The notes below the pieces were generated by a model. That model ran no database searches. It was not told where the DNA came from and saw only the letters and a program-made list of their open reading frames with translations. The position numbers were made by a program, and so were the translations under genes. 64,000 nucleotides of DNA, from the NCBI RefSeq assembly GCF_002933815.1, contig NZ_BEYR01000001.1, positions 496,001 through 560,000 of the forward strand. The letters run 5' to 3'. Origin of the DNA: Sphingobacterium sp. HMA12. GTDB lineage: Bacteria > Bacteroidota > Bacteroidia > Sphingobacteriales > Sphingobacteriaceae. The stretch's first letter is position 1; each line of letters opens with the position of its first letter. This document shows positions 27,839 to 37,399 of the stretch, one piece after another.

Positions 27839-28474
27839 TTACAGCCAACTTACGCTTCCAGTTTCAACATCGTAATTCGCACCGACAATCTTGATCTTAC
27901 CTTCTTCTTCAAGCTTCCGAAGAGTTGAACTTTGTCTGCGAATGTCTTTAATGGCGTGTTTGATATTCTGCTGGTTTAATTTCTCCAGCAGTATACTATT
28001 TTTTGATGAACGTTCTTCGTCCTCATCTATTACTTCATTGATAATAGCGTCAAAATGATTGACTAAATGGTTCAGGTTGTCCATGCCCAATCCTTCGATT
28101 TGTGCAGCATCCAATCCACCTTTCAGTGCGCCACATTTGGTATGGCCCAATACGACAACAAGTTTGGAACCGGCCACATTGCAACCAAACTCCATTGAAC
28201 CTAGAATGTCCTGGTTGACAAAATTTCCGGCAATTCTGATACTGAAAATATCACCCAGACCTTGGTCAAATATAAGTTCAGCAGAAGTACGGCTATCTAT
28301 ACAGCTTAGCACCACAGCAAATGGCCACTGCCCTTCACGGGTAGCATTTACCTGTTCGAGAAGATCCCGGTTTGCTTTTAGATTATTGACAAAGCGCTGA
28401 TTCCCTTCTTTTAAGAAGTCTAATGCTTTTTCAGGAGTAATTGTTGATTGTGTTTCGTATGTATGTGCCTTCAT
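27839..28474 (-). CDS. Beta-class carbonic anhydrase
   Basis: A 211-residue zinc enzyme interconverting CO2 and bicarbonate in the cytoplasm. Zinc ligands are Cys58 (SCIDSR), His111 and Cys114 (GHTKCGAL), with the Asp60/Arg62 dyad also present. No signal peptide is visible. It is monocistronic. Confidence 0.94.
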   Translation of the reverse strand: MKAHTYETQSTITPEKALDFLKEGNQRFVNNLKANRDLLEQVNATREGQWPFAVVLSCIDSRTSAELIFDQGLGDIFSIRIAGNFVNQDILGSMEFGCNVAGSKLVVVLGHTKCGALKGGLDAAQIEGLGMDNLNHLVNHFDAIINEVIDEDEERSSKNSILLEKLNQQNIKHAIKDIRRQSSTLRKLEEEGKIKIVGANYDVETGSVSWL

Positions 28475-28727
28475 AAAATTTAAATATTTCGAGTATTAAA
28501 GATAGGATTAATCCATTAAATTTTAATGACGAATAGAAATTGCATATATTTTTATGTTCTCCATTTAATACTTTCTCAAATTGTTATGGATGAAGAATAT
28601 TACTGAGGCATTGAAATTTAACTTGTTCTGGCCTCTGTTTTTTTAAAGCTATTTAATAAGTTAGATACGGCAAGCAGGTTACCAAATTGTATAAACAGGT
28701 ATCAATAGAAAATGTAAACGCTAAAAT

Positions 28728-30086
28728 ATGTATGAACGCTTAAAGCATCTTGTTTCGCCGCTTTTTATTTTTTTTCTTGTCCTATTGATTATCAATGATT
28801 TTTTTCTGAAAGCGGCATTCCCCAATACCTTTACCGGAAAACTTTCCGATTTCAGTGGACTTTTTATTTTTCCTATTTTCTGCTCCGCCATCTTCCCTAA
28901 ACAAAAATTACTGATTTTTATCTCCACGGCGGTCTTATTTGTCTTTTGGAAAAGTGAATATTCCTCAGATATTATTCAGTTCATGAAACCATATTTGCAT
29001 ATTGGCCGTACCGTTGATTTTTCCGATCTGATCGCATTACCTATGTTGTTGTTGGCATGGTTCTACACAAAAAGAGATTCACAGCAGTCCATTGGTCCAG
29101 CGTTAATGACTCGATGGAGTAGCTACTTTATCGGTGCTGCCGCGATTTTCTCTTTTTGTGCTACCAGTCAGCAAAGATATTTCCAATCTTTCGATCAGCC
29201 GCAGTATGTCCTGTTAAAAGATCCGACAATCCAGGATCTTAATTCCCATGATGAATTCGAATTTTATAATAGAGATTCCTTACTTGTTGTCAAAATAAAT
29301 TACTTATCTACCGGTAGACCAGTGCGGAACGATGATTACAATAAGAACCGATCGGTCAACACGCTGGATATCGATGTTTTACATCGTATAGCAGATAGTG
29401 CCAGCCTAGTTGCTTCTGAAAAAATAACCTTGCTAACTGTCAATACCGAACAGGGGATTGATTCTTTAAGATTTAATGGCGGACGACTGGACGGACGGTT
29501 CATCAGAACAAAAGGAGGTAAGCCCATCATTGAAGGGTTTTATAAGATGGGACTGGAAGACTCCACCTGGATTATTAGGGATACCATCCGTAGCGATAAG
29601 GTTATAAAGACATTTGTTAATGGGGAAACAACTAATATCAAATACTATAGACAGGATCAACTCCAATCTTCTTCAAATATCAATACCCGTTCTGATACCA
29701 TTTTTAACACTTATATGCAGTTAGCAATTTTAATCCTATGTATGGCGGGTATATGTTTTTTGTTATATAGAAATTATCGTAGGACTGTTCCTAATCATCT
29801 TAAGTTCAAATTACCATGGCGGTTGCTGCTGTGCTTTGTCTCGCCATTTGTTGTCTGGCTGTTTTATATCGGGATCATGTTATTGCTTATGAATTATAAT
29901 CAGGATACTTTTGATGTGCTTGCAACAGGTATCTTTATTTTTATTGCGATTTGCCCATTGATGTTTGTCATTGTTTTTGGGATCAAGCTCAGAAAGGAAA
30001 TAGATATTTTTTTGTATTACCTTTTGTTGGCTCTTGCATGCAGTATCTTGACAACTTATTTCTCACTTGAATCTCTTTCAATTTGA
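28728..30086 (+). CDS. Multi-pass membrane protein of unknown function
   Basis: A 452-residue integral membrane protein. Its N-terminal half has about five hydrophobic segments, including the phrase FTGKLSDFSGLFIFPIF seen in other bacterial membrane proteins. A soluble middle part (about 150-325) has repeated short strands (SLRFNGGRLDGRFIRTKGGK, then FYKMGLEDSTW), like MORN/antitoxin-type repeats. About four C-terminal helices follow. No catalytic motif is visible. It is upstream of, but 378 bp away from, the peptidase/SusCD operon. Confidence 0.75.
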   Translation: MYERLKHLVSPLFIFFLVLLIINDFFLKAAFPNTFTGKLSDFSGLFIFPIFCSAIFPKQKLLIFISTAVLFVFWKSEYSSDIIQFMKPYLHIGRTVDFSDLIALPMLLLAWFYTKRDSQQSIGPALMTRWSSYFIGAAAIFSFCATSQQRYFQSFDQPQYVLLKDPTIQDLNSHDEFEFYNRDSLLVVKINYLSTGRPVRNDDYNKNRSVNTLDIDVLHRIADSASLVASEKITLLTVNTEQGIDSLRFNGGRLDGRFIRTKGGKPIIEGFYKMGLEDSTWIIRDTIRSDKVIKTFVNGETTNIKYYRQDQLQSSSNINTRSDTIFNTYMQLAILILCMAGICFLLYRNYRRTVPNHLKFKLPWRLLLCFVSPFVVWLFYIGIMLLLMNYNQDTFDVLATGIFIFIAICPLMFVIVFGIKLRKEIDIFLYYLLLALACSILTTYFSLESLSI

Positions 30087-30182
30087 GCTGATAAACTTTT
30101 TTATGTGGAATAGATTATAAATGATTCCAGACAAAAATAAAAAAAGACTACTTGTTTAGTAGTATTTATCAATAAGATGTTT

Positions 30183-30190
30183 TATATTTG
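30183..30190 (+). promoter_or_regulatory. Promoter -7 element before leader ORF
   Basis: TATATTTG matches TAnnTTTG exactly and lies 61 bp before the leader ORF start, the best promoter candidate for the downstream carboxypeptidase/SusCD operon. I do not see a well-spaced -33 element. Confidence 0.45.
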
Positions 30191-30251
30191 TGATCACATC
30201 GTTTATCAATTGGCGTTGGCAGCGATACAACCTAACAAAAACAAAGTTCAA

Positions 30252-30344
30252 ATGAAACCACAAAGATCAACCTTTTCCGTCATTCACAACCTGAAAAACA
30301 TTCGATTTATCCTTACTCCATTTCGAATGCGCTATTGCGCTTAA
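30252..30344 (+). CDS. Candidate leader peptide ending Arg-Tyr-Cys-Ala
   Basis: An ATG-started frame of 30 codons beginning MKPQRSTFSVIHNL and ending TPFRMRYCA, 120 bp upstream of the M14 carboxypeptidase gene. It is basic and has no lipobox or membrane helix. The last codons (ATG CGC TAT TGC GCT TAA) form a short GCGC-TATT-GCGC stem followed at once by ATTTTTT, resembling a terminator. A sole Cys codon next to the stop recalls cysteine-sensing leader peptides known in other phyla. Translation is not proven; family membership is not claimed. Confidence 0.5.
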   Translation: MKPQRSTFSVIHNLKNIRFILTPFRMRYCA

Positions 30345-30432
30345 ATTTTTTCTTCTAGACTTTTTTAATGCATAATAGGGGGTCGTGTTTCTCTTATTAT
30401 CTGTCATGCCGCAAGTAGCATCATCCTACTTG
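30331..30432 (+). promoter_or_regulatory. Candidate attenuator between leader ORF and peptidase gene
   Basis: A short stem with arms GCGC/GCGC inside the end of the leader ORF is followed by T-runs (30345-30366). Further on is a second hairpin CAAGTAG (30412-30418) / CTACTTG (30426-30432), 32 bp before the next start codon. The arrangement would allow transcription or translation of the operon to depend on ribosome position. Confidence 0.4.
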
Positions 30433-30464
30433 TCAGTATTCACTTATTAAACTAATTCATCCCT

Positions 30465-33134
30465 ATGAAAAAATACGAAGTATTTTTCCAGTGCTCGTTA
30501 TTGTTTTTTTTTCTGTGGAGTAGTATTCTTTTTGCTTCTGCCCAGGAAGGCTCGGTGCCCAAAGTATTTCAAAATGAATCCGGTGGTCAAAGCTTGGAGA
30601 AAGATTATTATTTTCCGGAAGGAAGCCGTTTTGTAACACACATCCCCACACCAAGTCAATTTTTCAATCATCAAATAGGTCACCGTCATACCCGTTATGA
30701 CCAGATTGTTGATTATTTTAAGATACTTGAGCAACGTTCTGACCGGATCAAGATAGATACGATTGGTCATACCTGGGAAGGCAGACCATTGGTCGTGCTT
30801 AAAGCTTCTTCACCCGACAACATACGCAATAGCGAACAAATTCGTCAACAGCATATTGAAACGATTAACAAAGCAAAAGAGAACCGGATAGAGTCCAATG
30901 AGGCACAGCCTGCATTGGTGTTTTTGGGTTTCAGTGTGCATGGTAACGAAACCTCTGCTGCTGAAGCATCTATTTTAACCGCTTATTACCTAGCAGCGTC
31001 CGAAGATCCTGTTGTTGCGACTTCACTTACAAAAGGAATATTTTTTATAGATCCGGTTCGTAATCCAGATGGTTATGATCGGTATGTCAATTGGGTCAAT
31101 GCTAATACAACATTTCCACCAAACGGAAGCCCCTTGGATAGAGAGCACAACGAAGCTTGGCCCGGGGGCCGAACAAACCACTATTGGTTTGACTTAAACC
31201 GCGATTGGATCAACCAGGTAAATCCCGAAAGTAAAGCGCGTGTCAGCTACTTCCAGCATTGGTTGCCCCATTTTCAAGGCGACTTCCATGAGATGGGGGC
31301 TGCATCTTCGTTCTTCTTCGAACCCACAAAGACAGATGCTCAAGAATCTCCCTTAGTCCCTAAAAGTACCTATCAGCTAAATCAGAAATTCGCCGCTTAC
31401 TATGCCAAAGCATTGGATGAAATTGGATCTTTTTATTTCACCAAAGAACAATTTGACAATATCAATCCAACCTATGGATCTACCTATCCTGATCATGTGG
31501 GAAGCCTAGGAGTTCTCTTTGAGCAGGCAAGTCCACGGGGTCTCTTTCAACGAACAAGCAATGGCGATCTAACCTATCCCTTTGCTGTTCGAAATCATTT
31601 CAGAATAGCATTGGCGAGCATTAGCGCATCTATTGATCATCGTGCGTCGCTTTTGGAAAATCAATTGAGATTCTTCCAGTCGGCTTTCGAATTGGCCCAA
31701 AAAGATCCAGTTAAAGGCTACTTGGTGGATCTAAAGTATAATAATAACACTGCAGCACATTTCAAAGAACTTCTTGCCAGGCATCAAATCCGCTACATAA
31801 CGAACAATCGTGACCGTAAGGTAGATGGTAAAGATTTTGAGAAAGGAACTTCCATCATTATTCCGACTGCCCAGGCAAACTATCGGCTTGTCAAAGTCAT
31901 CTTTGACGAAAACAAAACTTATGTGGATAGCGTTTTTTATGATGGTTCGGGCAATTCCATTGCCTACCTCTATGGCTTCTCTTATGCCGGTCTGAAACAA
32001 GTGTTGGAAAATGGAGATACTGATCAAAGTTCTGTCACCAATACATCCGCTGTGGCATTGACGAGGAGCAATTATGCCTATCTCGTAGACTGGCGGCAGG
32101 AGGGAGCAGCTTGGTTGTTATCTCAATTGCTACAACGCGGAATTCTTGTAAAATCAGCTAGCAGTCCTTTTGAGCTGTCTGATCAGGGCAAGACTATTGG
32201 GTTTGATTATGGAAGCTTGTTAATTCCCATACAGGGCCAGCCCATCTCAGCGGATGAATTATTTGATTTCTTACAGAAATTGAATAAAAGAGGAAATATA
32301 ACTATTGCATCCGCTTCCACGGGATACAGTGGGAAGGGAATAGATCTCGGAAGTAATGGATTTAAAAGTCTCGCACCTCAAAATGCATTGCTTTTGACCG
32401 GAAATGGGATTAGTGCTTATGAGGCCGGTGAAGTGTGGTATACATTTGAGCGCCAATTGGAACAGCCCATTTTACGGTTAAATATTGATCAATTTAGCCG
32501 TGTAAACCTCGAGGAATATCAAGTGCTTGTATTGGCTAGCGGTGAGTATACCGGATTGAATTCGGCTGCTATTGAGCGTATCCGGACCTGGATAAAAAAT
32601 GGAGGGACATTAATTGCTTTTGGACGTACCGGACAATGGCTTGCAGGACAAAAAATTGCTTCTTTTAAATTTCTCGACGGGAGGAGCAGTAGTGTCGTGC
32701 CGAAAGAGGAAAAACCAACGAAAACAAAGGAACGCTTTGATTATGCCTCCGCTCAAGGTCGGGAAGGAACAAAACGTATTGGTGGAACTTATTTTAACAC
32801 TGAAATTGACAGAACACATCCCATCGGTTATGGTTACACCCAGAAAACAAAACCTGTTTACCGCAACCACACTCTTTTTGTTGATCTGGGTGATCAGGCC
32901 TACAATAATGTTGCAATTTATAGTAAGTCTCCCTTACTGAATGGTTATGTATCGGCCGAAAACCAAAGTAAAATCGCAGGTACAGCCAGCATTCTTGTCG
33001 AAAATAGTGGGAACGGACGTATTGTATATTTTGTTGACGATCCCTTATTCCGCGGTATTTCCTTTTGCAATGCACGTAGCTTTTCTAATGCCGTCTTGCT
33101 TGGACAGGTTCTCCAATCTGGCATAAGAAGATAG
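30465..33134 (+). CDS. Secreted M14-family zinc carboxypeptidase
   Basis: An 889-residue exported peptidase with an N-terminal signal peptide (SLLFFFLWSSILFASAQ). The M14 domain shows zinc-binding His159 and Glu162 (VHGNETSAAE), the substrate-binding NPDGYDRY segment and a later GDFHEMGA His. The C-terminal half (about 540-889) resembles a glutamine-amidotransferase-like fold often fused in this group. It opens an operon with a thioredoxin-like protein and a SusCD pair, so it may release amino acids or short peptides for import. Confidence 0.88.
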   Translation: MKKYEVFFQCSLLFFFLWSSILFASAQEGSVPKVFQNESGGQSLEKDYYFPEGSRFVTHIPTPSQFFNHQIGHRHTRYDQIVDYFKILEQRSDRIKIDTIGHTWEGRPLVVLKASSPDNIRNSEQIRQQHIETINKAKENRIESNEAQPALVFLGFSVHGNETSAAEASILTAYYLAASEDPVVATSLTKGIFFIDPVRNPDGYDRYVNWVNANTTFPPNGSPLDREHNEAWPGGRTNHYWFDLNRDWINQVNPESKARVSYFQHWLPHFQGDFHEMGAASSFFFEPTKTDAQESPLVPKSTYQLNQKFAAYYAKALDEIGSFYFTKEQFDNINPTYGSTYPDHVGSLGVLFEQASPRGLFQRTSNGDLTYPFAVRNHFRIALASISASIDHRASLLENQLRFFQSAFELAQKDPVKGYLVDLKYNNNTAAHFKELLARHQIRYITNNRDRKVDGKDFEKGTSIIIPTAQANYRLVKVIFDENKTYVDSVFYDGSGNSIAYLYGFSYAGLKQVLENGDTDQSSVTNTSAVALTRSNYAYLVDWRQEGAAWLLSQLLQRGILVKSASSPFELSDQGKTIGFDYGSLLIPIQGQPISADELFDFLQKLNKRGNITIASASTGYSGKGIDLGSNGFKSLAPQNALLLTGNGISAYEAGEVWYTFERQLEQPILRLNIDQFSRVNLEEYQVLVLASGEYTGLNSAAIERIRTWIKNGGTLIAFGRTGQWLAGQKIASFKFLDGRSSSVVPKEEKPTKTKERFDYASAQGREGTKRIGGTYFNTEIDRTHPIGYGYTQKTKPVYRNHTLFVDLGDQAYNNVAIYSKSPLLNGYVSAENQSKIAGTASILVENSGNGRIVYFVDDPLFRGISFCNARSFSNAVLLGQVLQSGIRR

Positions 33135-33185
33135 ATGATTCCATTTATATCAATAAAAATTAACACTCCTAAATAATTTAAATAG

Positions 33186-34184
33186 ATGAAAAATAAACTA
33201 ACATTATTTACTTTTTCGATGCTGTTTCTTATCACACAGGCATCGGCCCAAAAAGTAGCAGCACTACGTTTAACTGGAAAAATAGAAGGATTGAAAGAAG
33301 GTAAAATATATCTGCAACAATATGATAATAAAGTATTTAAGACGATTGATTCAGCCTCGGTCAATAAGGGGCAGTTTAGTTTCGGAACGAAAGTGCAGTT
33401 ACCCGAACTCTATGGTCTGAAGTTGAATGAAGAAAGCTATCCTGTCCAGCTTTTCTTGGAAGATGCTCCAATTGAAGTACTCATCCAGTCTGGAGAAAAT
33501 GGCGGTCATGCTACCGTGAAAGGATCAAAAGCCCAAGCTTATTTTGAGCATGCAAATAAAGAGCAACGTAAGTATACTGCCAAGCAGTTTATTGAGGCGG
33601 ATCCCAAATCTATTGTCGCTGCATATGCGTTGTTCCGCAACTATTCTTATAATCTGTCGCCGGATGAACTTGAAGAACATACAAAATTACTGGATGCCTC
33701 ATTACAACAAACACAATATGTACGCATCTTGAAAGATTTAATCTTAAAACAGCGAGCCGTGTTACCAGGTAATAAAGCTTTGGATTTTGTGTCTACCGGT
33801 CCCGATGGAAATAAAATACGATTCAGTGAGCATCTTGGCAAAGGATATGTACTGCTTGATTTTTGGGCAGCCTGGTGTGGTCCCTGCCGTCGGGAAAATC
33901 CGAATATCGTTGCGGCTTTTCAGAAATATAAAAGCCATGGATTTAGCGTTTTTGGCGTATCACTGGATAAGAAAAAAGCAGACTGGCTAAAAGCCATTAA
34001 AGACGATGGATTGGGTTGGACTCAGGTTTCTGATCTTTCGTTCTGGGATACGGAAGCTGCAGCGTTGTATGGTGTCCGCTTTATCCCGAGCAACCTTCTT
34101 ATCGATGAGCATGGGATTATCGTGGCCCGAAACATTAAAGGCGACGCCCTATTGCAAAAATTAAAGGAAATCTACGGCGAATAA
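33186..34184 (+). CDS. TlpA/ResA-like thioredoxin with DUF4369 domain
   Basis: A 332-residue exported protein (signal MKNKLTLFTFSMLFLITQASAQ). The N-terminal DUF4369-like domain (GKIEGLKEGKIYLQQYDN, then KTIDSASVNKGQFSF) is followed by a thioredoxin fold with the redox pair Cys231/Cys234 in AAWCGPCRRENP and the cis-Pro loop FIPSNLL. It should keep periplasmic disulfides reduced or exchange them. Start lies 51 bp after the carboxypeptidase stop. Confidence 0.9.
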   Translation: MKNKLTLFTFSMLFLITQASAQKVAALRLTGKIEGLKEGKIYLQQYDNKVFKTIDSASVNKGQFSFGTKVQLPELYGLKLNEESYPVQLFLEDAPIEVLIQSGENGGHATVKGSKAQAYFEHANKEQRKYTAKQFIEADPKSIVAAYALFRNYSYNLSPDELEEHTKLLDASLQQTQYVRILKDLILKQRAVLPGNKALDFVSTGPDGNKIRFSEHLGKGYVLLDFWAAWCGPCRRENPNIVAAFQKYKSHGFSVFGVSLDKKKADWLKAIKDDGLGWTQVSDLSFWDTEAAALYGVRFIPSNLLIDEHGIIVARNIKGDALLQKLKEIYGE

Positions 34185-34218
34185 AGAACAAATAAAAAAC
34201 ATCAAACAGAAAAAAACA

Positions 34219-37200
34219 ATGAGAAAATCGAGCTTATTTTATTTGCTTCTTTCATTAGCTGGGAGTGGAGTTGTGGCACCTTCCTTCGCACAGGAGCAAA
34301 CAAAGTCCATTATAAATGCTGTGCTCAGCGGTGTTGTACAGGACGCTGCCAGCGGAAAGCCACTTTCTGGTGCAACCTTAAGTCTAAAGGACGTAACCCA
34401 TCATGTAACCACCGATAAATTAGGAAAATTTCAATTTGTAACCGGACAGAAATTGCCTTTTACGGTTACGATTTCCTTTGTGGGGTATACCAGTCAGACC
34501 TTGGTCATAGATCATTCTCCAGTGGTTATTGCACTTGAACCTGTGGATCATACACTTGAGGAGACCGTGGTCGTAGGTTATACTACCGCTAAAAAATCAA
34601 GTTACACCGGATCTGTAGCTACGGTAAGTGGTAAAGAATTGGATAATCTACAGATTACGACGATCGGGAAAGCTTTACAGGGGACGGTGCCCGGGCTACA
34701 GTCTATTGCTGCAGCAGGTCAGCCTGGGAGTGACGCCGAACTATTTGTCAGGGGGGTAGGTTCTGTAAACGCATCAACAGCACCACTTTATGTCGTAGAT
34801 GGTACACCCGGCGCCAATCCCAATAGTCTCAATCCCAAAGATATCCTTTCCATTTCGGTTTTAAAAGATGCGACAGCAAGCGCATTATACGGTTCGCGTG
34901 GTGCAAATGGCGTTATCGTGATCACAACAAAATCCGGTGAACTGAACAGTAAGACCACAGTTAATTTTTCGGCCAATTACGGTTATACAGGTAGGGCCGT
35001 GAAGGATTATGAATACCTATCCCAACAGGAGTACTATGAATTGCAATGGGAAGCAATCCGTAATACGCAGCTGGATCAAGGAAAATCCGCCGGCGATGCT
35101 GCCCAGTACGCTACCGATTATTTGGTAGATGGAGCGCTTAAAGTAAACATCTTTGGGACTAACTATCCAAAGCCTGTGGGTCTTGATGGAAAGCTGGTTG
35201 CTGGAGCAACATCACTCTGGAACGATAACTGGGGAAAAGCAATTTCCCGAAGGGGGATACGCCAGCAATATGACCTTAGTTTGAGTGGTGGTGGGGCAAG
35301 TACAAGTTATTATCTTTCTGCTGGTTACCTCAATGAGCAGGGCTGGATTCGTACGGCTGATTTCAAGCGGTATAATTTCCGAACAAATATACAGTCAAAG
35401 GTCAATAATTGGTTTGAAGTTGGGGGGAATGTTGCCCTGTCATCAGGCTTTCAACGTGCACCTACGCAGAGCGACAGCAATACCGGCAACTTTGCTAACT
35501 TTCAGCGTTTGGTATCCGATCTGTATCCCGTCTATCAACGCAATCCTGATGGCAGTTATGTACTGGATGAACAGGGCAATAAGATCTGGGATTATGGGTT
35601 ATGGCGCCCAACTACAGCTGCAAGCGGTTCAAATATTTTAGGCAGCGCAGAAAATGCAATTTCCGGTACCAACAATGAATCAGTTTTGTTGGGTACCAAT
35701 ATCAAAATATCATTTGCGGACAATTTATTCCTGAAAACCTCGGCCAATATAGACTACCGAAACACAAGTTCACATACCTATTCGCATTCGTACTATAGTA
35801 CCGGAGTCCTTACAGATGGAGCGGGATCCGCGAGCCGAAGTTCGAGCCGCACGCTCAACTATACGGTCAATAGCTTTCTGAATTATGCGACTACATTTGG
35901 TAATAAGCATAGCGTCAGTGCTCTGGTCGGCCCCGAAATCTATGTAGAAGGAGCTTCTTCATTATCAGGTAACCGTACTGGTTTTCAGGTGCTTGGTAAA
36001 ACGGAACCATCCGCAGGAACACTGAGTGGTGTTTTTAACGGGACTTCTTCCGATTACAAGCTCGCGAGCTGGTTGGGACAGGTAAATTATGATTATCTAG
36101 ACCGCTACCATTTTTCTACGAGCTACCGTAGAGACGGTTCATCCCGGTTCAGTAAGCAATCACGTTGGGGTAATTTCTGGTCCGTCGGTGCGGCCTGGAA
36201 CGTGAAAAAAGAATCCTTCCTGAAAGAAATTAGCACGATTAACAACCTGAATCTTAGAGCTAGTTATGGAGCCCAAGGAAATGATAAAGTTGGTAACTAC
36301 GCCTATGGAGGATTTTATTCTATTTATAATAGTTTAGACAATCTGGGGCTTTTGCCTTCCGATTTACCCACACCGGACTTAAAATGGGAAACAAATCTTA
36401 ATCTCAACATCGGTGCTGATATCGCTTTATTCAACAATCGGTTGGTAGCACAGATTGATGTCTATGACCGGCAGTCAAAAGACCTGCTTTTCCAAAAGCC
36501 ACTTTCACCGTCTACAGGTTATAGCGGGATCGATGCCAATATTGGCTCCCTAAGCAATCGCGGAATTGATGCGCAGATTACAGGGATACCTATTCGAAAC
36601 AAAGATTTCAGATGGTCTATTACAGCAAATGTGGGGCACTATAAGAATAAAATCACCAAACTACCACAAAAGGAAATTCTCACTGGATCCATTGGGCAGT
36701 ATGGTAACACTAAAAAAATGGTTGAAGGAGGTTCAATATATGACTTTTATATCAAGGAATGGGCCGGAGTAGATCCGGAGACAGGCAAGGCGACCTGGTA
36801 TAAGGATGTAAAAGATGCAACAGGAAATATAACCGGGCGTACGACGACAACGAATCAAAATGAAGCATCGTTTTATTTTGAAGGAAGCTCATTGCCAGAT
36901 CTCTATGGAGGAATTAGTAACAGCTTTAGCTACAAAGGAATAGATTTATCTTTCTTGTTTTCATATAGTTTGGGAGGGAAAATCTTTGATGGTGATCAAC
37001 CCATGATTATGCATGTGGGTTCAGCACCGGGACGAAGCTGGTCCAAGGAGGCCCTCAATAGATGGACGCCCGAAAATAGAGATACCGATTTCCCCCGATT
37101 GTCTTACGTGACCGATTCCTGGAATAGTATCCCCTCTACACGTTTTCTAAGGAGTGCAAGCTATGGACGGCTAAAGAATTTGAGCTTAAGCTATACGATT

Positions 37201-37380
37201 CCGCGTAATCTCGTGTCAAAATGGTCTCTTTCTGATGTCCGGATACGTTTTGTTGGTGAAAACCTATTGACCTTCTATGGAACTCAGGGCCTGGACCCAG
37301 AGCAAACAGTAGGTGGAGTTACCTACTATCGCTATCCGGCACAAAAGTCATACGCTCTTGTTCTAAATGTTTCCTTTTAA
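34219..37380 (+). CDS. SusC/RagA TonB-dependent transporter
   Basis: A 1053-residue outer-membrane importer with signal peptide, a carboxypeptidase-regulatory-like domain (GVVQDAASGKPLSGATLSLKD), TonB box (EETVVVGYTTAKKSS), plug (RGVGSVNASTAPLYVVDG; LKDATASALYGSRGANGV) and a barrel ending SYALVLNVSF. It lacks an STN domain and no sigma/FecR pair is nearby, so control is likely through the upstream leader region. SusD follows 19 bp later. Confidence 0.93.
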   Translation: MRKSSLFYLLLSLAGSGVVAPSFAQEQTKSIINAVLSGVVQDAASGKPLSGATLSLKDVTHHVTTDKLGKFQFVTGQKLPFTVTISFVGYTSQTLVIDHSPVVIALEPVDHTLEETVVVGYTTAKKSSYTGSVATVSGKELDNLQITTIGKALQGTVPGLQSIAAAGQPGSDAELFVRGVGSVNASTAPLYVVDGTPGANPNSLNPKDILSISVLKDATASALYGSRGANGVIVITTKSGELNSKTTVNFSANYGYTGRAVKDYEYLSQQEYYELQWEAIRNTQLDQGKSAGDAAQYATDYLVDGALKVNIFGTNYPKPVGLDGKLVAGATSLWNDNWGKAISRRGIRQQYDLSLSGGGASTSYYLSAGYLNEQGWIRTADFKRYNFRTNIQSKVNNWFEVGGNVALSSGFQRAPTQSDSNTGNFANFQRLVSDLYPVYQRNPDGSYVLDEQGNKIWDYGLWRPTTAASGSNILGSAENAISGTNNESVLLGTNIKISFADNLFLKTSANIDYRNTSSHTYSHSYYSTGVLTDGAGSASRSSSRTLNYTVNSFLNYATTFGNKHSVSALVGPEIYVEGASSLSGNRTGFQVLGKTEPSAGTLSGVFNGTSSDYKLASWLGQVNYDYLDRYHFSTSYRRDGSSRFSKQSRWGNFWSVGAAWNVKKESFLKEISTINNLNLRASYGAQGNDKVGNYAYGGFYSIYNSLDNLGLLPSDLPTPDLKWETNLNLNIGADIALFNNRLVAQIDVYDRQSKDLLFQKPLSPSTGYSGIDANIGSLSNRGIDAQITGIPIRNKDFRWSITANVGHYKNKITKLPQKEILTGSIGQYGNTKKMVEGGSIYDFYIKEWAGVDPETGKATWYKDVKDATGNITGRTTTTNQNEASFYFEGSSLPDLYGGISNSFSYKGIDLSFLFSYSLGGKIFDGDQPMIMHVGSAPGRSWSKEALNRWTPENRDTDFPRLSYVTDSWNSIPSTRFLRSASYGRLKNLSLSYTIPRNLVSKWSLSDVRIRFVGENLLTFYGTQGLDPEQTVGGVTYYRYPAQKSYALVLNVSF

Positions 37381-37399
37381 CACCCATATTTGATTTACC

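Noticed and set aside
30498..30770. A 90-codon minus-strand frame at the start of the carboxypeptidase gene
   Set aside because: Antisense to the signal peptide and M14 domain; composition is not protein-like.
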